Source: Balneolaceae bacterium (GTDB taxonomy: Bacteria; Bacteroidota; Rhodothermia; Balneolales; Cyclonatronaceae). From it: a stretch of DNA of 43,596 nucleotides. The notes below the pieces were generated by a model that was given only the letters and a program-made list of their open reading frames with translations, was not told the DNA's origin and made no database searches. Shown in pieces: positions 8,289-18,382 of this stretch. A program made the position numbers and the translations under genes. The stretch covers positions 1 to 43,596 of the forward strand of contig RECM01000278.1 in NCBI GenBank assembly GCA_007694035.1, given 5' to 3'. The first letter of the stretch is position 1; every line of letters starts with the position of its first letter.

Positions 8289-10610
8289 TCAGTTCTGCCG
8301 GCCGGAATCCGGGTGTGATTGAACGTTTGTGATGGTCAGGTTGAAATCACTGGCAAGCCCGCCCACAGAAAGGGTAAAGGATCCCGGCTCCAGTAGCGGC
8401 CTGCCCTTTTGGTCCGGGTAGGCCAGGTGCTCCCTGCTGCCTATGGTAAACGATACCGTTTGCGACTCACCGGGGGCCAGGTCTGTTTTTTCAAAGTGCC
8501 TGAGCTCTGTTACGGGCCGGCTGATGTACCCGACATGATTGCTGATGAACCACAGCACGCTTTCCATGCCCGGCCGGTCGCCGGTATTGGTTACCGTTAC
8601 AGTGGCCGTAATGGACCCGCCTTCATCCAGGTCATCCGAACTCAGTTCAAGATCCGAGTAGCTGAAGCTGGTGTATGAAAGCCCGTAACCGAAGGGATAC
8701 AGCGACGTGGTAAGGTTTCCCTGAACAATCATATTGGCCTCATCGGCATTAAAGAAATAGACATCGCTGTATTTGTGGTTGTAAGGCACATGATGTCCGG
8801 TATGCTGCGGGTATGAAAACGGTAATTTACCGCTGGGATTTACCCTGCCGCTCATCAGGTTTGCAATGGCTTCGGCTCCTTCGAAACCGGGCAGACCGGC
8901 AAATAGTATGGCATCAACCTGTTCCACAACACGCGTTATAAGGCGGGGCCTTCCCTGTACCAGCACAAGTACCACAGGGGTTGTGCTCCCCGACACCCTG
9001 CTTATATCATCAAGTTGTACGGCGGGCAGCGTCAGATCCGTTATGTTGCCCACATATTCAGTATAGGGTTCCTCGCCGCCGGCATATACGATCAGGTCGG
9101 CACGGTCCAGCCGGTTACTGAAAGCCGGCCACTCCTGTCCGGCACTCCCCGGGATGTTCTGAACCAGCTCAACGGTTGCCCCGGGGTACTCTTTCTTGAG
9201 GGCGGTGTAAACGGTCAGCATATCATCCGGATAGCGCTCTTCCTCGCCGCCCTGCCAGGCTATCGTCCAGCCGCCGCCCAGGTTCCGTTTGTTGTTTGCT
9301 GTGGGCCCCATTACCAGTATGTGAGCGGGACTTGCTGCCGGGAGTACAGCGTTCTCATTACGCAGCAGCACAATCGATTCCCGGGCTGCCTCCAGCGCTT
9401 TGGCTTTGTGCTCCGGCGACCCGATACGGTCGAACCGGTCGTTCCGGGGGTAGGGGTTCTCGAACAGGCCCAGTTCGAATTTCAGCCTCAGTATCCGTCG
9501 CACCGACTCATCAATCCGTTCTTCGCTGATCCTGCCTTCTTCCGCCAGTTCAAGCAGGGCTTTATTGAAAAACAGCGATCTTGGGGTCATGCTCATATCG
9601 ACTCCGGCCATAACTGTTCTGTACGTGGCTTCTTTATAATCTTTTGCGACCTTGTGGAAAGTGACCATCTTTCCGATATCGTCCCAGTCGGTAACAATCA
9701 CTCCTTCGAAGCCCATTTCATGCCTCAGAAGTTCGGTGAGCAGTTCATAGGATGCGTGAACAGGAATGCCGTTGATTTCCCCGCTGTTAACCATCACCGT
9801 TTTGGCACCAGCATCGATTGCCGCCTGAAACGGCGGACGGTGGAATTCATGTATAGCCTGCATCGATATCTGCGTGGGGGTACGGTCCCAGCCCGATTTG
9901 GGATCAGAATAGGCCAGAAAGTGCTTGGCGGTTGCCGCCACTTTATGGGGTGCTGTCAACTCGTTATTCTGATAACCGTCAACATAGGCGGCTCCCATCA
10001 CCGAAGCCAGGTGTGGGTCTTCGCCGAATGTTTCGTACAGTCGCGGCCAAAGGGGATTAACGCCCAGGTCAAGTACCGGTGCGAAATTCCAGTGATGCCC
10101 CAGATCGGCAGACTCGGTCGACGTAACACGTCCGGTATTATAGCTGTGCACCGCATTGAAAGTGGCTCCAAGGTTGATAGCGTGGGGAAAGATGGTGGCC
10201 CCGGAAAGGTAACTGGCCCCGTGAATATGGTCGATTCCATAGATCACCGGAATTCCCAGCCGGCATTCTTCCATGGCTATGCGTGCCAGCCGGTCGCTGA
10301 AGGTAAACCATTCAGATGCTGTAACGGCCTCGCCGTTCAGAAAAGACCCGATATGATGATTACGGATTAAATCCCGGGCTTTCTCCTCAACCAGAACAAC
10401 ATCCCGCTGTTGCCCGGTGGTATTGATCATTGTAATGTTGAGCTGGGTCATCTGCCCGATTTTTTCGTACAGCGTCATCCGGGAAAGCAGATCATCAACC
10501 CGTTCCTCAACCGGGGCTGAAGCGTTCCGGTACAGTTCGCCTTGCGCATGGGATATATCTGTAATGAATACAGCTATAACCAAGAGGGATAAAATACTGA
10601 TACTGTTCAT
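8289..10610 (-). CDS. glycoside hydrolase family 3 beta-glucosidase, secreted
   Basis: 773 aa, signal peptide; VIYGIDHIHGASYL, KHFLAYSDPKSGWDRTPTQIS, nucleophile context VIVTDWDDIGKM, C-terminal FnIII-like domain. Confidence 0.95.
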   Translation of the reverse strand: MNSISILSLLVIAVFITDISHAQGELYRNASAPVEERVDDLLSRMTLYEKIGQMTQLNITMINTTGQQRDVVLVEEKARDLIRNHHIGSFLNGEAVTASEWFTFSDRLARIAMEECRLGIPVIYGIDHIHGASYLSGATIFPHAINLGATFNAVHSYNTGRVTSTESADLGHHWNFAPVLDLGVNPLWPRLYETFGEDPHLASVMGAAYVDGYQNNELTAPHKVAATAKHFLAYSDPKSGWDRTPTQISMQAIHEFHRPPFQAAIDAGAKTVMVNSGEINGIPVHASYELLTELLRHEMGFEGVIVTDWDDIGKMVTFHKVAKDYKEATYRTVMAGVDMSMTPRSLFFNKALLELAEEGRISEERIDESVRRILRLKFELGLFENPYPRNDRFDRIGSPEHKAKALEAARESIVLLRNENAVLPAASPAHILVMGPTANNKRNLGGGWTIAWQGGEEERYPDDMLTVYTALKKEYPGATVELVQNIPGSAGQEWPAFSNRLDRADLIVYAGGEEPYTEYVGNITDLTLPAVQLDDISRVSGSTTPVVLVLVQGRPRLITRVVEQVDAILFAGLPGFEGAEAIANLMSGRVNPSGKLPFSYPQHTGHHVPYNHKYSDVYFFNADEANMIVQGNLTTSLYPFGYGLSYTSFSYSDLELSSDDLDEGGSITATVTVTNTGDRPGMESVLWFISNHVGYISRPVTELRHFEKTDLAPGESQTVSFTIGSREHLAYPDQKGRPLLEPGSFTLSVGGLASDFNLTITNVQSHPDSGRQN

Positions 10611-10626
10611 GATCGTAAATAAATGT

Positions 10627-10705
10627 AGTGCCTGATGAAGTGCCTGATGAAGTGTCTGATGAAGTGTCTGATGAAATGTCTGATGAAATGTCTGATGACG
10701 TGACT
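10627..10705. repeat. 12 bp tandem repeat, ~7 units
   Basis: gtgcctgatgaa x2, gtgtctgatgaa x2, atgtctgatgaa x2, atgtctgatgac. Confidence 0.95.
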
Positions 10706-10798
10706 GTTATCAATGCCCGGTTCTGAATGGCAGCCGGCCATAACCATGATGGCTGCCAGCCTGTGGCAAGAACAAAGGGGCAATAGAATGTAAATAAA

Positions 10799-10814
10799 TT
10801 GCACAAATATTGCA
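10799..10814. promoter_or_regulatory. candidate LacI-type operator upstream of GH3
   Basis: TTGCACAAATATTGCA matches the shared motif. Confidence 0.45.
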
Positions 10815-10886
10815 TTCGCAAGTTATGCGAGCAGGGTTTAATTAGCAACCCGAACCACCGTCGTCGTCACCTCCCAAAATCTTGAA

Positions 10887-11885
10887 TTACGACGACTCTC
10901 TCACGGTAATATCAACAGGTATCAGGCTCTGTATCCCGATTTCGGGTTGATTGGCAACCTGCTGATTATTCAGTACCCGCAGAGTGGTTTGGGCGAGCCT
11001 GCGGAAGTCTGTTTTTACCGAAGTAAGTTTGGGATGGGAATGAACACACATGGGAAGATCGTCATAGCCGGCCAGCGCAACATGACCGGGAATCGATAAA
11101 CCGGCTTCTTTGGCACATTCCAGAAACCCATGGCACATCAGGTCGTTGGTCAGAAATACGCTTCTGGGTTTGTTTTCAAGGGCCATATATTCCCCGAAAG
11201 CCCTGCAACCGGCTTCGTAGGTAAAATCGCCCTCCGATTCAAATATAAGTTCAATTTCGCTGGATTGGGCAACGTAGTCTCTAAACCCGTTGTACCGGTA
11301 TCGGGCCTCCGCCTTGTAGCCGGGGCCTTTCACAATCCCTGCAGTTCTGTAACCCCGGTTATGAAAATGAACGGCAACGGTGTGGCCGGCGCTGTACCCG
11401 TCGAATGTTATGGTTGGAAGCACCGGATTTTCGATCAGCGCATTCGATACTACCGAAAAATCAGAAGGAATGAACTCCAGTAATTTTTCATAATCTTCTT
11501 TTGTGAATTCCGGTATGAAAAGTATCGCACCCCTGAAATGCTGATCATATAACATGTCGATGCACTCTCTGAACATCGTACGCGGCTCCGGCAGGCTGAT
11601 GAGAGAAACGTTGTAATCGGTACTCAGTGTGGCCTTAATGTAGCCGTAATAAAAAGAAGCGTAGAATTCACCTTCCTTGAAATTGGTTACCAGGGCAATA
11701 TTATTGTAGGGCCTGTTGTAGCTTGCAGCATGGATACGTTCCAGCGGGTATTTCAGCTTTTTTGCCGTTTCAAGAATTCTGTTAACGGTTTCTGAATTGT
11801 ATTTATCGGATCCCCTCAGAACCCGGGAGACGGTCGATAGTGAATACCCGGTTGATTCGGAAATATGACGGAGTGTAACTTTCAT
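10887..11885 (-). CDS. LacI family transcriptional regulator (paralog 2)
   Basis: MKVTLRHISESTGYSLSTVSRVLRGSDKYN; clearly homologous along its length to the 5475-6473 product. Confidence 0.93.
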   Translation of the reverse strand: MKVTLRHISESTGYSLSTVSRVLRGSDKYNSETVNRILETAKKLKYPLERIHAASYNRPYNNIALVTNFKEGEFYASFYYGYIKATLSTDYNVSLISLPEPRTMFRECIDMLYDQHFRGAILFIPEFTKEDYEKLLEFIPSDFSVVSNALIENPVLPTITFDGYSAGHTVAVHFHNRGYRTAGIVKGPGYKAEARYRYNGFRDYVAQSSEIELIFESEGDFTYEAGCRAFGEYMALENKPRSVFLTNDLMCHGFLECAKEAGLSIPGHVALAGYDDLPMCVHSHPKLTSVKTDFRRLAQTTLRVLNNQQVANQPEIGIQSLIPVDITVRESS

Positions 11886-12135
11886 TCGATGTTTATGAGG
11901 TATGCTAAGGAATTGTAAAGCTTTGTCAAAACGTAACCTCAGAGTTATTCAGGGCGCCAGCCCGGCTTCGGTCAAGCTTCGTATGGGTGCAAAACGACGT
12001 TGTGATGTCGGAATAACCCGGCCCGGTTGAACCGGAGCGGATTTCTGCTGATGATATGGAATTATTTCATTTAAATGAACATGACTTGCTTCCTTAACAC
12101 ATTCCTGCAGCTTACCTCATCAGCTCATCAGCTCA

Positions 12136-13347
12136 TCAGCGTGCAACGGATGTTCCGGGTTCTGCCAGCAACGCGTACAGAATTATACATCCTCCTGCCA
12201 GTACTATGAGTCCGGTACCAAAAAGCAGCCATTGTACGGGCAGAAACAGGGGTATCTGCAAATACTGATACATGCCGAATACAAAAAGCAGCCCCACCAT
12301 GCCAATGATCCCCATTATCAGGATCCATGAACCGGTTCGGATGGTTTTATTCCACGGTAAGGTGAACGTTTGAGAAAGTATGAGCCAAAGTATGGCCGTA
12401 CTGGCAAAACCAAGCAGTAGCAGATGTACAAAACCGATTGCAAAAAGGTGGGTGCCTGTTAACCCGTCACCAATGCCGGGGATGGAGGCTATGGCATGAA
12501 AGAGTGATTTGAGCAGGAAACTGGCAAGCGCTGTGAATATAAATACTTTCGGGCATGCCGGAATGTGTCTGAAATATTTGTACAGCACTATTGCCAGCAG
12601 CAGCGTACCCGCCAGTACCATAGTGGCGCCGCCGATCCCCGCGAATATCCACAGGTCATTGCCGGTCAAATTCCGGATCAATGGTTCCATGGATGGAAAT
12701 ACCCCGATGAACAGCAGCCAGAAGGCTATACTGCCCGGGCGCTGATCCACATGGATCTGTGATTTTTCGAGCCAGGCGATCAGGAGCCCTGCAAGGGCAA
12801 ACGTTATCCAGCCATTGAACTGCAGGTGCAGATAGAAGGCTACCCATCCCTGAATCCAGTCGGGGCCCATCATGGTGCCGCCGGCCAGTGCCAGCGGACC
12901 GACAGATGAAAATACCATCCAGAATACCGCCGCATTCAGAAAATTTCTGACAAGAGGGTTAACAGCCATATTCTCATTGCTGAAATAGACAAAGGCAAAC
13001 CAGAGCGACAGAATAATGAACAGGGTTGAGAGCAGAATAGAATAGAAGGCGTAGCCCTGCAGGGCAAAGGCAATGGTCATGCCCGCAATCGCTGTGTGCA
13101 ACAGTACAAGATAGAGTGGGTGCCCCATCTTTTTCCGGCCGTTCTCATTCATGCCAAATTGGGAGATGAGCCCGGCCAGTGCCAGAAACAGCCAGCCCAG
13201 CATGGCCACGTGCGAATGTGAATGGATCAGGAATTTCGGATTGAACACCATCAGGGAGGGTTCAGCCCACTGCAGGCGGATATAGCATCCGCTCACCAGG
13301 GTTACGATCAGATAGAACAGCGATGGAATTAAATACTTTCGGGCCAA
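12136..13347 (-). CDS. heme-copper-oxidase subunit I-like polytopic membrane protein
   Basis: About 12 hydrophobic segments; HSHSHVAMLGWLFLALAGLI, FYLHLQFNGWITFALAGLL and THLFAIGFVHLLLLGFAST resemble HCO subunit I helices. Family assigned from memory. Confidence 0.6.
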   Translation of the reverse strand: MARKYLIPSLFYLIVTLVSGCYIRLQWAEPSLMVFNPKFLIHSHSHVAMLGWLFLALAGLISQFGMNENGRKKMGHPLYLVLLHTAIAGMTIAFALQGYAFYSILLSTLFIILSLWFAFVYFSNENMAVNPLVRNFLNAAVFWMVFSSVGPLALAGGTMMGPDWIQGWVAFYLHLQFNGWITFALAGLLIAWLEKSQIHVDQRPGSIAFWLLFIGVFPSMEPLIRNLTGNDLWIFAGIGGATMVLAGTLLLAIVLYKYFRHIPACPKVFIFTALASFLLKSLFHAIASIPGIGDGLTGTHLFAIGFVHLLLLGFASTAILWLILSQTFTLPWNKTIRTGSWILIMGIIGMVGLLFVFGMYQYLQIPLFLPVQWLLFGTGLIVLAGGCIILYALLAEPGTSVAR

Positions 13348-13430
13348 GGATTTCAGGCAAACATGAAGTTTTTGGATGGATTACTGTGCGTTAAGCTGCT
13401 GTAAAGGCACAGGCTGCGTTAAAGGGAAAA

Positions 13431-13455
13431 TTAAAGACTAATTTATCTTAATTTA
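13431..13455 (-). promoter_or_regulatory. candidate Rrf2-type regulatory site upstream of the oxidase-like gene
   Basis: TTAAAGACTAATTTATCTTAATTTA (+ strand), shared with the sites at 36930, 37401 and 38856. Confidence 0.5.
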
Positions 13456-13635
13456 GCGGTTTGCCCGGTATCCGGCAAGAGGGGGCACCAGCAAAATGGC
13501 GGGTGTGAATAAATTGATCCGGCAAGTGGTGTGTCTGCAACATGGCGGTCTTAAATAAAAAGAATTGCATAAGTTCTGCCTGTAAATGGCTGGTGGAAAT
13601 ATCTCGATTGCGCCATGCCTGTGTCAAAAATAAAA

Positions 13636-13664
13636 AAGGCTGCCGGTAAAAAACCGGCAGCCTT
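13636..13664 (-). terminator. intrinsic terminator after the secreted module gene
   Basis: AAGGCTGCCGGT-aaaaa-ACCGGCAGCCTT, perfect 12 bp stem followed by a T-run on the minus strand. Confidence 0.85.
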
Positions 13665-13697
13665 CATCTTAAAACTGCTGAAAAAAATTGCGGAAGG

Positions 13698-14615
13698 CTA
13701 TTTAATCAGGGTAAGTTTTCTGGTTTCTACACGATCGCCGGCATGCAGGCGGTAGATGTAGGTTCCGCTCGACAGGCCCGAAGCGTCAAAATTTACACGG
13801 TGCCAGCCGGCAGCCAGTTCTTCGTTGGCGAGAACAGCCATTCTTTGGCCGAGCATATTGTACACTTCCAGCGTGGTGAAAGATGCATCTGCCAAACCGA
13901 ATTCAATGGTTGTAGTGGGGTTGAACGGGTTCGGATAGTTTTGTTTCAGCTGCAGTTCCTGCGGAATCTCGGAGCTGATCAGGTCGATGCTGGTGGTTCC
14001 GTCTTCAAATACGAGATTATCGAGATACCAGGTATAGCGGTCGCCACCGGAACCGGAGCCACCCTGAATATCCATGATTATAACGACACGATCCCAGGGG
14101 GCATCAGGATCAACATCGAGTTCACTCAGGTTCCATTCCAGTTCGAGCCATTCGCCGGAAGCGGTAACATTGGCAAATAAATCGCCGGTGTTTACATCGG
14201 GGAATTGCTTCAGCTCAAGCTTCAGAAGGGCAGTTACATTAGCGATGTTTGACCAGACTTTCATTTTGAATACGGTTTCGTCGGTAACCGTAATTACTTC
14301 ATCGGTATGATAGAAGAAACCGGCCCAGGGATCTCCTCCTGCTTTAATGTACTGGAGTACAAAGTCGGATTCATTTAAACCACTTTTATCCGGATTGGCT
14401 ATTCTCTCCAGGGCTGAACCGGAGAAGGGGAAAAGGGTGTAGTCTTCCCAGTCAATGTCCTCATTGTCAAAATTGAGGCTCAGGGGAAGAAGCTGCAATA
14501 CGGCCGGGTCACCATCGCCAGGTGCTTCGATAACCTGGGCATTTATTCCTGCGGCCAGAAATAGCGGTATTAGCATACCGAGCAACAGGCTTTTTACTGT
14601 AACATTCATATTCAT
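13698..14615 (-). CDS. secreted T9SS-sorted protein with a single glycan-binding-like module
   Basis: Signal peptide; LPLSLNFDNEDIDW...TVFKMKVWS...SGEWLELEW...YTWYLDNLVFEDG resembles the two C-terminal modules of the 20229-22376 GH16; tail QNYPNPFNPTTTIEF...RKLTLIK. Confidence 0.75.
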   Translation of the reverse strand: MNMNVTVKSLLLGMLIPLFLAAGINAQVIEAPGDGDPAVLQLLPLSLNFDNEDIDWEDYTLFPFSGSALERIANPDKSGLNESDFVLQYIKAGGDPWAGFFYHTDEVITVTDETVFKMKVWSNIANVTALLKLELKQFPDVNTGDLFANVTASGEWLELEWNLSELDVDPDAPWDRVVIIMDIQGGSGSGGDRYTWYLDNLVFEDGTTSIDLISSEIPQELQLKQNYPNPFNPTTTIEFGLADASFTTLEVYNMLGQRMAVLANEELAAGWHRVNFDASGLSSGTYIYRLHAGDRVETRKLTLIK

Positions 14616-14721
14616 AATATCCTCACTAAATTTATTAATTGTTCAATTAGTAGTTGCGCATCTCACTTTTTATGATCTTTTGTTTGCATGATCATGTTAA
14701 ATTAACGGAATATTATCAATT

Positions 14722-14736
14722 GTTGCAAATATTTCG
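14722..14736. promoter_or_regulatory. candidate LacI-type operator upstream of the secreted module protein
   Basis: GTTGCAAATATTTCG matches the shared motif. Confidence 0.45.
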
Positions 14737-15210
14737 TATTAATTGCAAGTGACCATGCAAAAAAATGCAAAGATTAGGGTAACCATTAAATTGATAAGAG
14801 GTTGTGGGTTCAGTATCGTCGTTAATAAAGAGTATTATGCTGTTGTATCAGTTACTGCGGGAACTGGACGTTATTTCCCGTGTCTGCAGACACTCCGGAA
14901 TTTATATCTGAAAAAAAAGTGAAGGGCTCCCGGAGGAAGGGGAATCGGTTCTTATGCATGTTTTCTCTGATATTCGGTTGTGTGACAATGCCTTCAATTA
15001 TTTTATTATGCATGAATAAATAACAAAATCAATAATATAGGTGTTTTTACATCCTGGATATCAGGGGCGATTGTGAAATCGGAAACACGCTTTTTACGCA
15101 GTAGTGTTTTCTTTTTTTGGTATTGCGAAAGCCGGGAAAAAGCAGTTCAGTCCGGTTCATGGCTGAAATCCCGGCTTCAGCCGATATAAATGAATAAGAT
15201 GAAAATTTCG

Positions 15211-15225
15211 TTGCAAAATATTGCA
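15211..15225. promoter_or_regulatory. candidate LacI-type operator upstream of susC
   Basis: TTGCAAAATATTGCA, about 90 bp before the SusC start. Confidence 0.55.
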
Positions 15226-15313
15226 CTAAATTTAAATGTTTTGTATTGTATTTATGGCCGGTTGCTCTGGAAGGGCTTTTCGGTCTAATGTGTACATCAA
15301 AATCCAGCATGGC

Positions 15314-18300
15314 ATGAAAAATTATAAATCGCTACTACTACTGATCGCATTGTTTCTATTAGTTTCGGTTTCGGCCCAAAGTCAGGTCGTAAACGGAACT
15401 GTAGCCGACGCTCAAACCGGTGAACCCCTGATAGGCGTTAATATTATACTTCAGGGTACTACATCCGGCACGACCACCGATGTCGACGGCCGGTACTCCA
15501 TCACGTTACCAAATCTCGATGGAAGGCTTGTCTTTAGTTATGTGGGTTATGTTTCCAGAATTGTTGAAGTCGCCGGACGAAGTGAAATCAACCTGAATAT
15601 GGAGCCCGACATATTGATGGGCGAAGAATTTGTGGTTGTGGGCTACGGCCTGCAGCAGAAAAGCCTCGTAACAGGTTCCATTTCACGAATCGGAGCCGCT
15701 CAAATTGAACAATCGGCCTCCCTTCGCGTTGAGCAGGCCCTGCAGGGAAGAACAGCCGGTGTTATGGTTATGCAGAATTCCGGGCAGCCAGGTTCCGGAG
15801 CTACAGTAAGGATTCGCGGTATCGGTACCACCGGTAACGCCGATCCGCTCTATATTGTAGACGGGATGCCGGTTGGAGGTATAGATTACCTCAGCCCGAG
15901 TGATATTGCCTCAATAGAGGTACTTAAAGATGCCTCAGCAACCGCTATTTACGGGGCACGGGGTGCCAACGGGGTGGTCATGATCACCACAGCCCAGGGC
16001 CGGCCCGGCCCCATCCAGGTTTCCTACCACGGCTATCTGGGTGTTCAGAGCCCATGGAAAAAAACGGACCTGCTTGATGCGCCGAACTACATGAGGATAA
16101 TGAACGAAAGCTATGCCAACGATAACCGCCCCATACCGTTTCCCGACATTGATGCAAGAATTGCTCAAATCGGAAAAGGCACCGACTGGCAGGATGAGGT
16201 ATTCTTCTACAATGCACCGGTCGCCGATCACAGCCTGAGACTATCCGGCGGCTCGGAAACGTCAACATACATGCTCTCCATGTCGTACCGGCAGCAGGAT
16301 GGTATCGTGGCGGAAGGCAAGTCGAATTACGAGCGATTAACTGTACGTATGAATTCCGATCACAACCGCGGAAGGCTCACCTATGGCAGCCGTTTCAATT
16401 ACACCAACAAAACCACAAGGGGCATTAATCCGAATGAGGAATTTGGTGGTATTATGGCCCGTGTATCCAATATCGACCCGGTTACGCCGGTCAGGGATGC
16501 TGATGGCAACTTCGCTCAATCGCCCTATGCATCGCAGGAGGTGGTAAACCCGGTAGCCGCTATCGACATCATCAACGCCGAATGGAATGAAGATAAATTT
16601 GTGGGGGGTGTTTACGGCAATTTCAACATTCTCGACAATCTGAGCATCCGTTCAACACTTGACCTTGAACTTACGTACGGCAATAACCGCTCGTTTAACC
16701 CCAGGTACGACCTTGGAGGTAATGTTACAAATTCAACCACATCCGCCTTCCAGCAACAAAACAAATGGGTAACCTGGCAGACCAGCCATGTGCTCAGGTA
16801 TCAGCAGGCGTATCAGAACCACAATTTCACTGTTCTGGGTGGATTTGAACTGCTCTCACACAGACATGAATTTCTTGGTGGTACAGCGTTCAACCTGAGT
16901 ATGGAATCGTTTGATAACGCCTGGTTGTCGGTGGGTACGGACGAAGTAAACCAGACCAACTTTGGTGGGCTCGGGCTCGAGTCGATCGCATCGTTCTTTT
17001 CCCGTGTTAACTACGATTATAACAACAGGTACATGCTGGAAGGCGTGCTGCGGTATGACGGATCGTCCAAATTCGGCCCCGACAATCGCTGGGGTATTTT
17101 CCCCGCGTTTTCAGTTGGGTGGATTATTTCTGATGAAGAATTCATGAGTGATCAAAACGTGTTCAGTTTCCTCAAATTGAGGGGCGGCTGGGGCCAGAAC
17201 GGAAGTGACAATATCGGACAGTTCAGCTTTACACCGCTCATAACGACCCATGCCGGTTATGGGTTCGGAATGACACCTGTAGTTGTTACAGGCGCATACC
17301 CCGGGCAGATTGCCAACCCGGGCCTGAAATGGGAAACATCAGAACAGTTCAGTGTGGGCCTTGAGACCGCCTACAGGAATGACCAGATTTATCTGAACCT
17401 CGATTATTACATTAAAGATACCCAGGGCCTGCTGTTGGCAGCACCGATCCCGGCTTTCATCGGTAATGCACCACCGGTAATTAATGGCGGGAATGTCAGG
17501 AATACAGGTGTGGAAATTGAATCCGGTTTCCGTCATGTAACCGGCGACTGGCAGATGAATTTCAGCCTTACAGGTACCTACAACAAAAATGAGATGACGG
17601 CCATCAATAATGAAGAAGGACGTCTGTTCGGTGCAGGTGTATCTACATCGATGAACAATGTAGGTATGGCCATGGTCGGGCATCCTATCGCGTTCTTCTG
17701 GGGATACAGAACTGCCGGCATCTTTCAGAATACAGAGCAGGTTCAGAACCACAGATCATCCGATGGCACAGTGATTCAACCCAATGCCAGACCTGGCGAT
17801 ATGATTTTTGTGGATGTGAATGACGATGGTCAGATCACCGCCGAAGACCGTGTACAGATCGGTAATCCATATCCCGATTTCACCGCCGGTTTCAATATGG
17901 ACCTCAACTGGAGAAACTGGGATTTAAACATGTTCTGGTACGGTTCGTTCGGAAACGACATTTTCACAGGCGGCACGCGTCGCCACGATCTGAACATGCC
18001 GAACTGGAAAGCAGATGTTCTGAACCGCTGGACAGAAGACAATCCTTCTACCACGCACCCACGGGTTACCATCAATGATCCCAATGGTAACTTCACCCGT
18101 CCATCAGATTTCTTTGTGGAAGACGGGTCGTATGTAAGGCTGCGCAACATCAGCCTGGGCTACACCCTGCCAACGCGGATCGTACAGCGGGCGGGAGCAG
18201 CCAGAATGCGTATCTATGGCAGTGCCCAGAACCTGTTTACGTTTACCGGTTATTCCGGCCACGATCCGGAAATCGGATCGGGTTGGGCGCTTGATGTTGG

Positions 18301-18364
18301 CATCGACCGTAACATCTACCCACAGGCACGCACATTCACGATGGGTATCAACCTCGACTTTTAA
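15314..18364 (+). CDS. SusC/RagA family TonB-linked outer membrane protein
   Basis: MKNYKSLLLLIALFLLVSVSAQSQVVNGTVADAQTGEPLIGVNI; plug GRTAGVMVMQNSGQPGSGATVRIRG; DPLYIVDGMPVGGIDYLSPSDIASIEVLKDASATAIYGARGANGVVMITT. Start chosen at the internal Met followed by a signal peptide. Confidence 0.97.
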   Translation: MKNYKSLLLLIALFLLVSVSAQSQVVNGTVADAQTGEPLIGVNIILQGTTSGTTTDVDGRYSITLPNLDGRLVFSYVGYVSRIVEVAGRSEINLNMEPDILMGEEFVVVGYGLQQKSLVTGSISRIGAAQIEQSASLRVEQALQGRTAGVMVMQNSGQPGSGATVRIRGIGTTGNADPLYIVDGMPVGGIDYLSPSDIASIEVLKDASATAIYGARGANGVVMITTAQGRPGPIQVSYHGYLGVQSPWKKTDLLDAPNYMRIMNESYANDNRPIPFPDIDARIAQIGKGTDWQDEVFFYNAPVADHSLRLSGGSETSTYMLSMSYRQQDGIVAEGKSNYERLTVRMNSDHNRGRLTYGSRFNYTNKTTRGINPNEEFGGIMARVSNIDPVTPVRDADGNFAQSPYASQEVVNPVAAIDIINAEWNEDKFVGGVYGNFNILDNLSIRSTLDLELTYGNNRSFNPRYDLGGNVTNSTTSAFQQQNKWVTWQTSHVLRYQQAYQNHNFTVLGGFELLSHRHEFLGGTAFNLSMESFDNAWLSVGTDEVNQTNFGGLGLESIASFFSRVNYDYNNRYMLEGVLRYDGSSKFGPDNRWGIFPAFSVGWIISDEEFMSDQNVFSFLKLRGGWGQNGSDNIGQFSFTPLITTHAGYGFGMTPVVVTGAYPGQIANPGLKWETSEQFSVGLETAYRNDQIYLNLDYYIKDTQGLLLAAPIPAFIGNAPPVINGGNVRNTGVEIESGFRHVTGDWQMNFSLTGTYNKNEMTAINNEEGRLFGAGVSTSMNNVGMAMVGHPIAFFWGYRTAGIFQNTEQVQNHRSSDGTVIQPNARPGDMIFVDVNDDGQITAEDRVQIGNPYPDFTAGFNMDLNWRNWDLNMFWYGSFGNDIFTGGTRRHDLNMPNWKADVLNRWTEDNPSTTHPRVTINDPNGNFTRPSDFFVEDGSYVRLRNISLGYTLPTRIVQRAGAARMRIYGSAQNLFTFTGYSGHDPEIGSGWALDVGIDRNIYPQARTFTMGINLDF

Positions 18365-18382
18365 CATTAACACAATACCACA

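Noticed and set aside
9015-10370. 451 aa plus-strand ORF
   Set aside because: Shadow of the well-supported GH3 gene on the other strand.
10507-10848. Repeat-containing ORF (SDTSSDTSSGT)
   Set aside because: Translation of the 12 bp tandem repeat across the GH3 5' region; no initiation or homology support.
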